A stretch of DNA of 64,000 nt, from positions 1 through 64,000 of the forward strand of contig CALMVA010000058.1 of assembly GCA_937873035.1 (NCBI GenBank). The letters are read 5' to 3'. The DNA comes from an uncultured Sphingomonadaceae bacterium. GTDB taxonomy: Bacteria; Pseudomonadota; Alphaproteobacteria; Sphingomonadales; Sphingomonadaceae. Position numbers and translations under genes: made by a program. Shown piece after piece: positions 34,883 through 43,461 of this stretch. Within the stretch, counting starts at the first letter, position 1. Each line of letters opens with the position of its first letter. Below the pieces are notes generated by a model that had not been told where the DNA came from, made no database searches, and worked only from the letters and a program-made list of their open reading frames with translations.

Positions 34883-34898
34883 TTTGACAATTGTCAAA
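34883..34898. promoter_or_regulatory. Perfect 16-base palindrome upstream of the P450 gene
   Basis: TTTGACAATTGTCAAA is self-complementary over all 16 bases. It contains a TTGACA-like -35 element on both strands and lies in the 91-base gap between the HPP gene end and the P450 start. It is a strong candidate operator or -35 overlap for the P450-rubredoxin transcript. No regulator gene is adjacent. Confidence 0.5.
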
Positions 34899-34913
34899 GT
34901 CGCGCGATTGCCA

Positions 34914-35591
34914 TCAGCCGCCCCCGGCGCGCCGCTCGGCCGCTGCCTCTGCCGCCCGGAACAGCGCGAGCAAATCTTCATGCGCCACGTCGATCATTTC
35001 ATCATAAGCGCCAAGTGCTGCATCAATATCGTCCAGCGTGATGTCTGGCTCTGTCACCGCGGGCGGTGCCATCGCACGGTGCGGGTAGCTGTGGCGCGTG
35101 GCGTTGTTGATGATCCATGCAAGGCCGACAAGGATCGCGGTGTTGAGCGCGACGGGGACAATCGCAAAATGCCAACCCGCTGCATGGATGCCGCTGGTGC
35201 CCAGCACCGCTGTCAGCGCAACTGCACCCCCCGGTGGATGCAGGCAGCGCGCCAGCGACATCGCCGCGATTGCGCCTGCCACCGCCAGCCCGGCTGCCAG
35301 ACTGGGATCAGGCACGAGCTTGAAGGCCAATATGCCAACAAAGGCGGACACCGTGTTGCCGCCCAGCACGGGCCAGGGCTGCGCAAGCGGGCTTGCGGGC
35401 AAAGCAAATACCAGAACGGCGGAAGCGCCAATGGGGGCGACCAGATACGGCAGCGATGCGGCATCCGCCCCCAGCCACAAGCGGCAGATGAAACTTGCAA
35501 TGCCAATGCCTCCCAGCGCGCCAAAGGCCGCGCGCAGCCAGCCAAAGGTTGAAATACCGGCAAATTGCTGCGGCAGGGTGAGTTTGGTCAT
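34914..35591 (-). CDS. HPP family membrane protein
   Basis: This 225-residue protein has about four membrane helices and the family motif in ARCLHPPGGAVALTAVLG. An APIGASAVLVFALP segment and a C-terminal cytoplasmic tail of about 60 residues complete it. Some HPP proteins transport nitrite or other small anions in chloroplasts and cyanobacteria. In most bacteria the role is unknown. It is divergent from the NRAMP-like transporter (101-base gap). Confidence 0.85.
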   Translation of the reverse strand: MTKLTLPQQFAGISTFGWLRAAFGALGGIGIASFICRLWLGADAASLPYLVAPIGASAVLVFALPASPLAQPWPVLGGNTVSAFVGILAFKLVPDPSLAAGLAVAGAIAAMSLARCLHPPGGAVALTAVLGTSGIHAAGWHFAIVPVALNTAILVGLAWIINNATRHSYPHRAMAPPAVTEPDITLDDIDAALGAYDEMIDVAHEDLLALFRAAEAAAERRAGGG

Positions 35592-35692
35592 CGTGTAAAG
35601 CTCCTCGCAGAAATCAGGCGGCGCGGCAATCGCCTGCCCCGCCGCACGCTTCGGACTGGCGTTTCGGGTGACGGCGCGGCATCAATGCCCGC

Positions 35693-36970
35693 ATGATCGA
35701 ACATCGCGACAATGGGCTGAAGCGTTTCCTCAAGCGGCTAGGCCCCGGCCTCATCACCGGCGCTGCCGATGATGACCCTTCGGGCATCGGCACGCACAGT
35801 CAGGTGGGGGCTGAGTTCGGCTATGGACTCGCCTGGACCTTCGTGTTCAGCTTTCCGCTGATGGTCGTCATTCAGGAAGTGGCGGCGCAAATCGGGCGTG
35901 TGACGGGGCGCGGGATCGCCGCCAATGTACGCCGCCATTATTCACGCGGGCTGCTCTTCGTCATCGTTTCGCTGCTGCTCATTGCCAACATCATCAATTT
36001 GGGCGCAGACCTGAGCGCGATGGGCGCTGCGCTTGAATTGCTGACTGGCGGCAACGCCGCGCTGTTCACGCTGTCCTTCGGGCTGGTCTGCGTCGTGCTG
36101 GAAATCGTGCTGCCCTATGAGCGTTACGCCAGCGTCCTCAAATGGACGACACTTTCACTTTTCACCTATGTCGCGGTTGTGCTCGTGGCAGGCGTGCCAT
36201 GGGGCACCGCGATGAGAGGTCTGGTGGTTCCCGATGCGAAATGGACACCTGCCTATGCGACTGCGCTCGTTGCGATTCTCGGCACCACGATCAGCCCCTA
36301 TCTCTTCTTCTGGCAAGCCGGGCAGGAAATCGAAGAGCAACGCCGCCACCATGCCAAGCCGCTGTTCCTGACGCCCCGCAAGGCCGGGCCAGAGTTCGCG
36401 CGCATCCGCATCGACACACTGACGGGCATGGCGTTCAGCTCGATCATTTCGCTCGCCATCGTCTTTGCGACCGCCGCCACGCTCCACGCGCACGGCATCA
36501 CCAATATCGAAACCTCGTCGCAAGCGGCAGAAGCGCTGCGGCCGATTGCGGGTGACCTTGCCTTTGCGCTGTTCGCGCTTGGCATCATCGGCACGGGGAT
36601 GCTTGCCGTGCCCGTGCTGGCAGGCTCTGCGGCTTACGCGATCACCGAAATGATGGGCCGCACCGGCAGCCTTGCCTCACGGCCCTTGCAGGCAAAATTC
36701 TTCTATGCCGCCATTGCCGGGACAACGCTTGTTGGCGGACTCACCAATATGGGCGGGATTGATCCGGCACGCGCCCTCTATTGGGCAGCGGTCGTCAATG
36801 GCGTGCTCGCGGCCCCGCTGATGGCGGTGATGATGCTCATCGTCCGCAACGAAAAGGCGATGGGAGAGCTGGTGCTCCCCCATCGTGCAACCCTTTGGGG
36901 CTGGGCGGCGACCGCCGTGATGGCGGCGGCGACCGCTGTCTTCTTCTGGTTCCTGTTCAACCCGTCCTGA
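35693..36970 (+). CDS. NRAMP-related transporter with atypical metal-site motifs
   Basis: This 425-residue inner-membrane protein has about 11 helices and the NRAMP fold signature. The helix-1 motif reads DDDPSGIGTHSQ rather than the canonical DPGN, and the helix-6 region reads TTISPYLFFWQAGQEIEEQ where classical Mn/Fe transporters have Met-Pro-His. These are the residues that bind the transported metal, so the substrate is likely different from Mn(II)/Fe(II). This branch is widespread but uncharacterised as far as I can tell. Its stop is 4 bases from the convergent ahpF end. Confidence 0.85.
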   Translation: MIEHRDNGLKRFLKRLGPGLITGAADDDPSGIGTHSQVGAEFGYGLAWTFVFSFPLMVVIQEVAAQIGRVTGRGIAANVRRHYSRGLLFVIVSLLLIANIINLGADLSAMGAALELLTGGNAALFTLSFGLVCVVLEIVLPYERYASVLKWTTLSLFTYVAVVLVAGVPWGTAMRGLVVPDAKWTPAYATALVAILGTTISPYLFFWQAGQEIEEQRRHHAKPLFLTPRKAGPEFARIRIDTLTGMAFSSIISLAIVFATAATLHAHGITNIETSSQAAEALRPIAGDLAFALFALGIIGTGMLAVPVLAGSAAYAITEMMGRTGSLASRPLQAKFFYAAIAGTTLVGGLTNMGGIDPARALYWAAVVNGVLAAPLMAVMMLIVRNEKAMGELVLPHRATLWGWAATAVMAAATAVFFWFLFNPS

Positions 36971-36974
36971 GCGC

Positions 36975-38558
36975 TCAGGCGGCGAGCGAAGCCGCCTCAG
37001 GCACAGGCAGGCGGATGAGGTGGTCAAATGCCGACAAGGCGGCCTTTGATCCTTCGCCCATTGCGATCACGATCTGCTTGTAGGGCACCGTCGTTGCGTC
37101 GCCTGCCGCAAACACGCCGGGAACGTTGGTCGCGCCGCGTGCGTCGATCTCAATCTCGCCACGCGAGCTGAGCGCGACAACGCCTTTCAACCATTCGGTA
37201 TTGGGCACAAGGCCGATCTGCACGAAAATGCCTTCGAGCGGAACATGGTGCATCTCTTCGGTCGTGCGGTCCTTGTAGCTGATGCCCGTCACCTTCTCGC
37301 CATCGCCATGCACTTCGGTCGACAATGCCGATACGATGATGCGCACATTGGGCAGGCTGCGCAGCTTGTTCTGCAAGACCGCGTCCGCGCGCAACTGGCT
37401 GTCAAACTCGATGAGCGTGACTTCCGCGACAATGCCCGCGAGATCGATGGCGGCTTCCACGCCGGAATTGCCGCCGCCGATCACCGCGACGCGTTTGCCC
37501 TTGAAGAGCGGACCATCACAGTGCGGGCAATAAGCGACGCCCTTGTTGCGATAGGCATCTTCACCGGGCACGCCCATCTGCCGCCAACGCGCGCCGGTGG
37601 AGAGAATGAGCGTCTTTGCCTTGAGGCTTGCGCCATTGGCCAGCACCACTTCGTGCAGGCCGCCTTCGCTGGCTGCCGGAATGAGCTTTTCGGCCCGCTG
37701 AAGGTTCATGATGTCAACATCATAGTCCTTCACGTGCTGCTCAAGATGCGCGGCGAGCTTCGGCCCTTCGGTGTGCGGCACCGAGATAAAATTCTCGATC
37801 GCCATCGTGTCGAGCACCTGCCCGCCGAAACGCTCGGCCGCAATGCCGGTGCGGATGCCCTTGCGGGCGGCATAGATGGCCGCCGCCGCCCCCGCCGGAC
37901 CGCCGCCGACGACGAGCACGTCAAAGGCCTGCTTCGCAGCGATCTTTTCAGCGGCCTTGGCTTCGGCACCCGTATCGAGCTTGGCAACGATCTGCTCCAG
38001 CTCCATCCGGCCCTGGCCGAAAACGTCGCCATTGAGGAACACCATCGGCACCGCCATGACTTTGCGGTCAGCGACTTCCTGCGGGAAGAGCGCGCCATCA
38101 ATGGCGACATGGCTGATACGCGGATTGAGCACGGCCATCAGGTTCAGCGCCTGCACGACATCGGGGCAGTTCTGGCATGAGAGCGAAAAATAGGTTTCGA
38201 AGGCGAAATCGCCCTCAAGAGTGCGGACCTGATCCAGCAGTTCCTGCGCGGCCTTGGACGGGTGGCCGCCCACCTGAAGCAGCGCCAGCACAAGCGACGT
38301 GAATTCATGCCCCAGCGGCACGCCGGCAAAGCGCACGCCAATATCGGTGCCCGCACGGCGGATCATCATGCTGGGACGGCGCTTGTCATCATCGGCGCGC
38401 ACAACCGTCACCTTGTCGGACAAAGCGGCAATCTCATCGGCAAGTTCTTCGACTTCGCGCGATTTGGGGCTGTCATCGAGCGACGTCACCAGCTCAACGG
38501 GCAGGGTGATGTTCGCCATATAGGCAGCAAGCTGCTGCTTCAGATTTGCATCGAGCAT
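36975..38558 (-). CDS. ahpF: Alkyl hydroperoxide reductase subunit F
   Basis: This 527-residue flavoprotein disulfide reductase recycles AhpC with NAD(P)H. The N-terminal tandem thioredoxin-like part holds the SCQNCPD disulfide (about residue 129). The C-terminal thioredoxin-reductase part holds the FAD loop [12 protein letters not shown], the redox pair CPHCDGP (about 345) and the NAD loop [12 protein letters not shown]. The length equals E. coli AhpF. It lies 110 bases after ahpC with a strong hairpin in the gap, which would lower its expression relative to AhpC. Confidence 0.97.
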   Translation of the reverse strand: MLDANLKQQLAAYMANITLPVELVTSLDDSPKSREVEELADEIAALSDKVTVVRADDDKRRPSMMIRRAGTDIGVRFAGVPLGHEFTSLVLALLQVGGHPSKAAQELLDQVRTLEGDFAFETYFSLSCQNCPDVVQALNLMAVLNPRISHVAIDGALFPQEVADRKVMAVPMVFLNGDVFGQGRMELEQIVAKLDTGAEAKAAEKIAAKQAFDVLVVGGGPAGAAAAIYAARKGIRTGIAAERFGGQVLDTMAIENFISVPHTEGPKLAAHLEQHVKDYDVDIMNLQRAEKLIPAASEGGLHEVVLANGASLKAKTLILSTGARWRQMGVPGEDAYRNKGVAYCPHCDGPLFKGKRVAVIGGGNSGVEAAIDLAGIVAEVTLIEFDSQLRADAVLQNKLRSLPNVRIIVSALSTEVHGDGEKVTGISYKDRTTEEMHHVPLEGIFVQIGLVPNTEWLKGVVALSSRGEIEIDARGATNVPGVFAAGDATTVPYKQIVIAMGEGSKAALSAFDHLIRLPVPEAASLAA

Positions 38559-38593
38559 GGGTCTGGGTTCCGATGATGTTCAGGGGAGGAAAG

Positions 38594-38621
38594 TCCGGGG
38601 CCGAAACGGATCGGCCCCGGA
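38594..38621 (-). terminator. Hairpin between ahpC and ahpF (partial terminator)
   Basis: Perfect 11-base arms (38594-38604, TCCGGGGCCGA; 38611-38621, complement) surround a 6-base loop. On the minus strand it is followed by CTTTCC rather than a full T run. It probably gives partial termination or protects the abundant ahpC message. Confidence 0.6.
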
Positions 38622-38668
38622 TGGCCTCGCTCTTTCAGGGGGGAGAGAAGAGCGAGACTGGGGTATGC

Positions 38669-39232
38669 TTAGATCTTGCCGACGAGGTCGAGCGAGGGAG
38701 CCAGCGTCTTTTCGCCTTCTTCCCACTTGGCCGGGCACACTTCACCGGGGTGCGCCGCCACATATTGCGCGGCCTTGATCTTGCGGAGCAGCTCAGCGGC
38801 GTTACGGCCAACGCCTTCCGAGGTGATTTCCATGACCTGGATGATGCCGGCGGGATCGACAACGAAGGTGCCGCGATCGGCAAGGCCGACGCCCGGACGC
38901 ATCACATCGAAATTGTTGGTCACGACGCCCGAAGGATCACCCAGCATGGTGTAGCGGATCTTGCCAATGGCGGGCGACGTGTCGTGCCAGGCCTTGTGGC
39001 TGAAATGCGTGTCGGTCGACACGGCGTAGATTTCAACGCCAAGCTTCTGGAATTCATCATAATTGTCGGCAAGGTCTTCCAGTTCGGTCGGGCAGACGAA
39101 GGTGAAGTCAGCCGGGTAGAAGAAGAAGACCGACCATTTGCCCTTCACGTCGCCATCGGTGACGGTGATGAACTTGCCTTCCTTGAATGCCTGGGCCGAG
39201 AACGGCTTGATCTCGGTGTTGATGATCGCCAT
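38669..39232 (-). CDS. ahpC: Alkyl hydroperoxide reductase subunit C (peroxiredoxin)
   Basis: This 187-residue typical 2-Cys peroxiredoxin reduces H2O2, organic peroxides and peroxynitrite. The peroxidatic Cys 47 is in DFTFVCPTE and the resolving Cys is in [10 protein letters not shown] near the C-terminus. Length and spacing match E. coli AhpC. It is the first gene of ahpCF and is divergent from a tyrosine phosphatase gene. The upstream region contains an LTTR-like element that OxyR could use. Confidence 0.97.
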   Translation of the reverse strand: MAIINTEIKPFSAQAFKEGKFITVTDGDVKGKWSVFFFYPADFTFVCPTELEDLADNYDEFQKLGVEIYAVSTDTHFSHKAWHDTSPAIGKIRYTMLGDPSGVVTNNFDVMRPGVGLADRGTFVVDPAGIIQVMEITSEGVGRNAAELLRKIKAAQYVAAHPGEVCPAKWEEGEKTLAPSLDLVGKI

Positions 39233-39336
39233 CGGAGTGTGTCCTTATGTTGATGTTGAATATGCAGGCACTGCGGCCGGAGACAGTCCTACGCCCCCGA
39301 CTCGGCTGAGGCCAATTGGATTGTCGCGTCTCTATG

Positions 39337-39351
39337 ATCGACAAAATCGAT
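39337..39351. promoter_or_regulatory. ATCG-N7-CGAT element upstream of ahpC
   Basis: The element has the spacing of an OxyR half-operator (ATAG-N7-CTAT) and the ATC-N9-GAT form of LysR-type sites. It is 105 bases before the ahpC start. Only one of the two half-operators needed for an OxyR tetramer is convincing, so the call is tentative. Confidence 0.3.
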
Positions 39352-39482
39352 TACAGGATGCGATTCGATTGATCCGGGCGCTCTAGAGGGGCCGCCCGTC
39401 GCTGACTTTCACTCGATATTCTCATGGACTCTCCGGCGTCTGCGATTAGAGCCGGGACGAGATTGAGAGGAACAGGCTGGCC

Positions 39483-40247
39483 ATGAAAGAACGCATCATC
39501 CCGCTGACGGGCATCCACAATTTCCGCGATTATGGCGGTTATGCGACGGCAGAGGGCGGGCGCGTCAAAAAGAATGTGCTGTTCCGGTCTGGCCAGCACC
39601 GCGATGCGACCCCTGATGATTTGCAGCGCGTGGGCGACCTTGGGCTGGCGACGGTCATCGATCTGCGCAGCGACGCCGAGCGTGCGCTCTACCCCTGCCC
39701 CCGGCCAGACAATCACGCAGCCGAACTCGTCTTTGCCCCCGGCAATACGCTGGGCGCAGATTCCCACGTTGATGCCGCGCGCGGCGTCACCACGGCAACC
39801 GAAGCCCATGCCGCAATGGTCGAACTCTATCGCAAAATGCCGTTTCGCCCGGTGCTGGTGAACACCTATCGGCTCTTCTTTGAAAAGCTGGCGAGCGGCA
39901 ATGGCCCCAGCCTCGTCCACTGCCTTGCGGGCAAGGATCGCACCGGCGTTGCTGTCGCCCTCGTCCACCACCAGCTGGGCGTCCATCATGACGATATTGT
40001 GGAGGATTATCTGCTGACCAACGTCGCGGGCGATGTTGAACGGCGGATTGCGGCAGGCGCAGACTCCGTGCGCGCCAATTTTGGCAAGGACATGGAAGAT
40101 GATGCCGTCCGCACGATCATGTCGGTCAACGGCGCTTTTCTCGACTCTGCACTTGAGGCGATTGGCGACATCGACACCTATTGCGAAACAGTGCTGGGCG
40201 TGACGCCACAACAACGCGATGCATTGCGCCAACACTTGGTTGATTGA
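39483..40247 (+). CDS. Tyrosine-protein phosphatase (DSP/Y_phosphatase3 type)
   Basis: This 254-residue cytoplasmic phosphatase opens with NFRDYGGYATAEGGRVKKNVLFRSGQ, the family's N-terminal signature. Its P-loop is HCLAGKDRTG (nucleophile Cys 147, Arg 153), with Lys and Asp in the loop as in MptpB and LipA-type enzymes that can act on phosphotyrosine and phosphoinositides. The general acid is not assigned. It stands alone, divergent from ahpC and followed after 93 bases by a two-component system. Confidence 0.92.
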   Translation: MKERIIPLTGIHNFRDYGGYATAEGGRVKKNVLFRSGQHRDATPDDLQRVGDLGLATVIDLRSDAERALYPCPRPDNHAAELVFAPGNTLGADSHVDAARGVTTATEAHAAMVELYRKMPFRPVLVNTYRLFFEKLASGNGPSLVHCLAGKDRTGVAVALVHHQLGVHHDDIVEDYLLTNVAGDVERRIAAGADSVRANFGKDMEDDAVRTIMSVNGAFLDSALEAIGDIDTYCETVLGVTPQQRDALRQHLVD

Positions 40248-40340
40248 GCCTTTACTGATTTAGTCCAATATTTACGGATAGTTGCTAGCCCTGACTGGCA
40301 AGGCCCAAAATCCGCTTGGGCCGATGAGTTTGTAAAGGCT

Positions 40341-41045
40341 ATGACGGCTGCCATGACGCAGAAAATCCTGCTGGTCGAAGATGACAACACGACCGCCGAC
40401 TTCATCATCAAGGGCCTGTCTGAACAGGGCTTTGCGGTTGACCATGCCAATAACGGACGCGACGGCCTGTTCCACGCGACCGATGGCACTTATGACGCCA
40501 TCGTGCTGGACCGGATGTTGCCGGGCATGGACGGTATGTCGGTTCTGAACGCCGTGCGCGCGGCGGGTATCACAACCCCCGTCATCATCCTTTCCGCCCT
40601 CGGTGCGGTTGAAGATCGTGTCGCAGGGTTGACGGCCGGGTCGGATGATTATCTGACCAAACCCTTTGCCTTTGCTGAGCTTCTCGCGCGATTGAAATTG
40701 CTGATGCGGCGCGCAACTGCTGGCACCTCAACGGCGGTTGAAACCGTGCTGACTTGCCATGATCTGGAAATGGACCTGCTCTCACGGCGGGTGAAGCGCG
40801 GAAGCCGCCCGCTTGATCTCCAGCCGCGCGAATTTCGCCTGCTGGAATATCTGATGCGTCACAAGGAGCAGGTGGTTACGCGCACGATGCTGCTTGAAGG
40901 CGTGTGGGATTATCATTTCGATCCCGGCACCAACGTCATCGACGTTCATGTCAGCCGCCTGCGCAAGAAGATTGACGGCGAGGGAGAGACGACGCTTATC
41001 CACACCGTGCGTGGCGCGGGCTACCGGCTTGGCGCCGGGGAATAA
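40341..41045 (+). CDS. OmpR-family response regulator
   Basis: This 234-residue regulator has a receiver domain with acidic pair EDD (14-15), phospho-acceptor Asp 57 in IVLDRMLPG and Lys in YLTKPFAF. The C-terminal winged helix holds the RVKRGSRPLDLQPREFRLLEYLMRH and VIDVHVSRLRKKID segments. The ATG at 40341 is used; 40353 is an in-frame alternative. The sensor kinase starts 10 bases downstream with GTG, so the pair is one operon. Confidence 0.95.
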   Translation: MTAAMTQKILLVEDDNTTADFIIKGLSEQGFAVDHANNGRDGLFHATDGTYDAIVLDRMLPGMDGMSVLNAVRAAGITTPVIILSALGAVEDRVAGLTAGSDDYLTKPFAFAELLARLKLLMRRATAGTSTAVETVLTCHDLEMDLLSRRVKRGSRPLDLQPREFRLLEYLMRHKEQVVTRTMLLEGVWDYHFDPGTNVIDVHVSRLRKKIDGEGETTLIHTVRGAGYRLGAGE

Positions 41046-41054
41046 CGCCGCCCG

Positions 41055-42401
41055 GTGTTGAAATTCTGGCGATCCTCAACCGCGCGCTTCATTACGCTGG
41101 TCTTCGGGATCGAGCTGATCCTTGCCGCAGGCATGACGCTGACGCTGCGCGCGCTAACCCGCGCCGAGCTTGAAAACGACGCAAAAGCCTTTGCCGCACG
41201 GCTGACAGAAGAGGTCGGCACCGTTTATCTTGAACAGGGCCTCGAAAATGCCCGCAAGGTCATCGGGCTGCGCGTTATCCTGTCGGAAGGGCGCTCGGCG
41301 GTGGTGTTGCTGGTCGGCGCGAACGGCAAGCCGCTGGCGGGCAATCTGAAAGGCTGGCCGCCCACAGCGAAACCCGGCTGGAGCGAAATCGGCCTCTATC
41401 GCGCAGGCTCAGGCCAGCTGGAGCAGATGGGCGTGCTCGTAACGCCGCTGCCAAATGGTGCAAAGCTGCTCGCCGGGCAGATGCTGGAAAGTGATCGCCG
41501 CCTCTCCGGCATCGTGGATCGCGCAACCGGCACGGCGCTCATCTTCGGCCTGCCGCTCGCGCTGTTCGCGGCCTTTGCCGGTGTCCGCATCATCAACGCG
41601 CGGGTTGATGACATAGCCGAAACCGCGCGCGCGGTGAGCGCGGGCCGTCTGTCGCAGCGCGTCAGCCTTGATGGCAGCGGCGACACGTTTGATCGGCTGG
41701 GCGAAACTCTGAACGCGATGCTCGAACGCATTGAGGCGCTCATCTCCGAATTGCGGATCGTAACCGATGGTCTGGCGCATGACCTGCGCTCTCCCCTCAC
41801 CCGGCTGAAGGCGCGGCTTGAGCGCGCGCAGATCGACGATGATGAGGAGTCGCTGCGCACCGCCATTCATCTGGCAGGGGAGGAGACAGACCGGCTGCTC
41901 GCCATGCTGACGACCGCACTCCAGATCAGCCGCGCCGAAGCCGGCATTGGCCGCGACCATTTCGCACCTGCCGATCTCGGCGAGATGGTGGGCGACATTG
42001 CCGAGCTTTATGAGCCACTTGTTGAAGACAAGGGCTTTGCGATGGAAATCGCCACCAGCAGCGGCCCCATCGTCCCCATGCACCGCGAGCTGGTCGGGCA
42101 GGCCGTGGGCAATCTCATCGACAATGCGCTCAAATATGGCGCGAAAAGCCTGCGTATCGCGACGGGCGAGGCAGACGGCCATGGCTGGGTTGAAATCTCC
42201 GACCGGGGGGCGGGCATCCCCGAAGAGCAGCGCGAAGAAGCCTTGCGCCGCTTCGGGCGGCTTGACCCCTCGCGCACCGGCTTTGGGGCGGGGCTTGGCC
42301 TGTCACTCGTCTCCGCCGTTGCGCGGCTCCATGGCGGGACCATAGAACTGGGCGATGCCGCACCCGGATTGAAGGTGCGGCTCTCGCTTCCACTTGTCTG
42401 A
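41055..42401 (+). CDS. Sensor histidine kinase
   Basis: This 448-residue membrane kinase has two transmembrane helices (about 12-33 and 158-178) around a periplasmic sensor of about 125 residues. A HAMP linker follows, then the dimerisation box AHDLRSPLTRLK with His 242 and an ATPase domain with NLIDNALKYG, DRGAGIP and GAGLGLSLV. The start is GTG at 41055, directly behind the response regulator. The sensor domain matches no family I recognise, so the stimulus is unknown. Targets could include the nearby glycine-zipper envelope protein, which would suggest envelope stress. Confidence 0.94.
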   Translation: MLKFWRSSTARFITLVFGIELILAAGMTLTLRALTRAELENDAKAFAARLTEEVGTVYLEQGLENARKVIGLRVILSEGRSAVVLLVGANGKPLAGNLKGWPPTAKPGWSEIGLYRAGSGQLEQMGVLVTPLPNGAKLLAGQMLESDRRLSGIVDRATGTALIFGLPLALFAAFAGVRIINARVDDIAETARAVSAGRLSQRVSLDGSGDTFDRLGETLNAMLERIEALISELRIVTDGLAHDLRSPLTRLKARLERAQIDDDEESLRTAIHLAGEETDRLLAMLTTALQISRAEAGIGRDHFAPADLGEMVGDIAELYEPLVEDKGFAMEIATSSGPIVPMHRELVGQAVGNLIDNALKYGAKSLRIATGEADGHGWVEISDRGAGIPEEQREEALRRFGRLDPSRTGFGAGLGLSLVSAVARLHGGTIELGDAAPGLKVRLSLPLV

Positions 42402-42412
42402 CGCGGCCGCGA

Positions 42413-43267
42413 TCAGACCCGCGTCAGCACCCATTGGCCTGCGGTGTCCTTGCACGCCTGAAACGTCTCCGATTCACTGCCCGCATTGGGCACGTTGACG
42501 GTCTGCTTGACCATCTTGCAGTTGCTGGCCGTCTCGGTCGAGGCGCGCTTCAGAAGCGCGTTCGAGACATAGCCCTGCGCCACGCCATTGTCTGAAATGA
42601 GATACCAGGGCGCGCCATCGGTCGCTGCGGGCACCCAGACGCGCGCGCCCGCCGGGATCTTGCCGACAACCTGCCCATCAAGCCCCGGCTTGGAGCGGAT
42701 ATTGGCCGATGCGGTGGAAACAAAGGCGCCGCCCACCTTGCGATAACCCGACCAGGGCTCAACGCCGTTTGCAAACTTGATGCCCGAAAGCGTTCCGCCT
42801 GCTTGCGCCGCCGACACATCAACCGCACCCGAAGCGCCGGTATCCGCGCTTTCCCATGTCTGGCTCTCGCCCTTGGCAAGCGCGTCCTGCATTGCTTGCT
42901 CGGCCTTGTCGCGGTCCTTCTTCTGGAGCTTGCAGCCCAGCGCCGATCCACCTGCTGCACCCAGCGCACCACCCAGCAGCGTGCCCAAAGTGCGGTTGCC
43001 GCGCCCGGCGATGCGGTTGCCGAGTATGCCGCCCACAACGCCACCAATCACCGCGCCTGTCGTCTGCTTGCCGCCGTCTGCCTCGCAGCCGAAAATGCCC
43101 AAGCCGCCGCTTTTGCGCGGAGCATCATCGGCAACGGCGGCCATACGGTCCTGCGACGCGGATGTGGCCGCGACATTAGGATCAATGGCCAAGGCGGGCG
43201 CAGTCGCCATCGCGAGCGCCGGAACAACCGCAACAGCGGCAAGACGGAACGGCTTTTTCATCATCAT
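42413..43267 (-). CDS. Glycine-zipper 2TM and SH3-domain envelope protein
   Basis: This protein of about 284 residues has a signal peptide (AVAVVPALAMATAPALA) and a glycine-zipper segment (TTGAVIGGVVGGILGNRIAGRGNRTLGTLLGGALGAAGGSALGC). A bacterial SH3-like region follows (GGAFVSTASANIRSKPGLDGQVVGKIPAGARVWV...NGVAQGYVSNALL) with a C-terminal Cys pair. Proteins of this build are periplasmic or outer-membrane attached and often belong to envelope-stress regulons. Three ATGs in a row make the exact start uncertain (43267, 43264 or 43261). It is convergent with the histidine kinase, 11 bases apart. Confidence 0.85.
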   Translation of the reverse strand: MMMKKPFRLAAVAVVPALAMATAPALAIDPNVAATSASQDRMAAVADDAPRKSGGLGIFGCEADGGKQTTGAVIGGVVGGILGNRIAGRGNRTLGTLLGGALGAAGGSALGCKLQKKDRDKAEQAMQDALAKGESQTWESADTGASGAVDVSAAQAGGTLSGIKFANGVEPWSGYRKVGGAFVSTASANIRSKPGLDGQVVGKIPAGARVWVPAATDGAPWYLISDNGVAQGYVSNALLKRASTETASNCKMVKQTVNVPNAGSESETFQACKDTAGQWVLTRV

Positions 43268-43461
43268 CCCCTTCGAAAACGCGTCTCTCGACCATCGGAG
43301 GCGTAATTCCTGCTCAGTGAATCCCCGCTGAACCATAGGCAGAGCATGGCGTGCAGAAAATCACGCCGGCATTGCCAAGAAATGGGCAAGATTGGGATTG
43401 CCGTCACCCGTCATTCTGGCGCAAAGCGGCGCACATATCCGGGGTTGAGGAGATTGTGCGT

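Noticed and set aside
39233..39482. A full OxyR tetramer site upstream of ahpC
   Set aside because: Only one ATCG-N7-CGAT half-operator is present at the right spacing; neighbouring tetrads do not match, so only a tentative half-site was listed.
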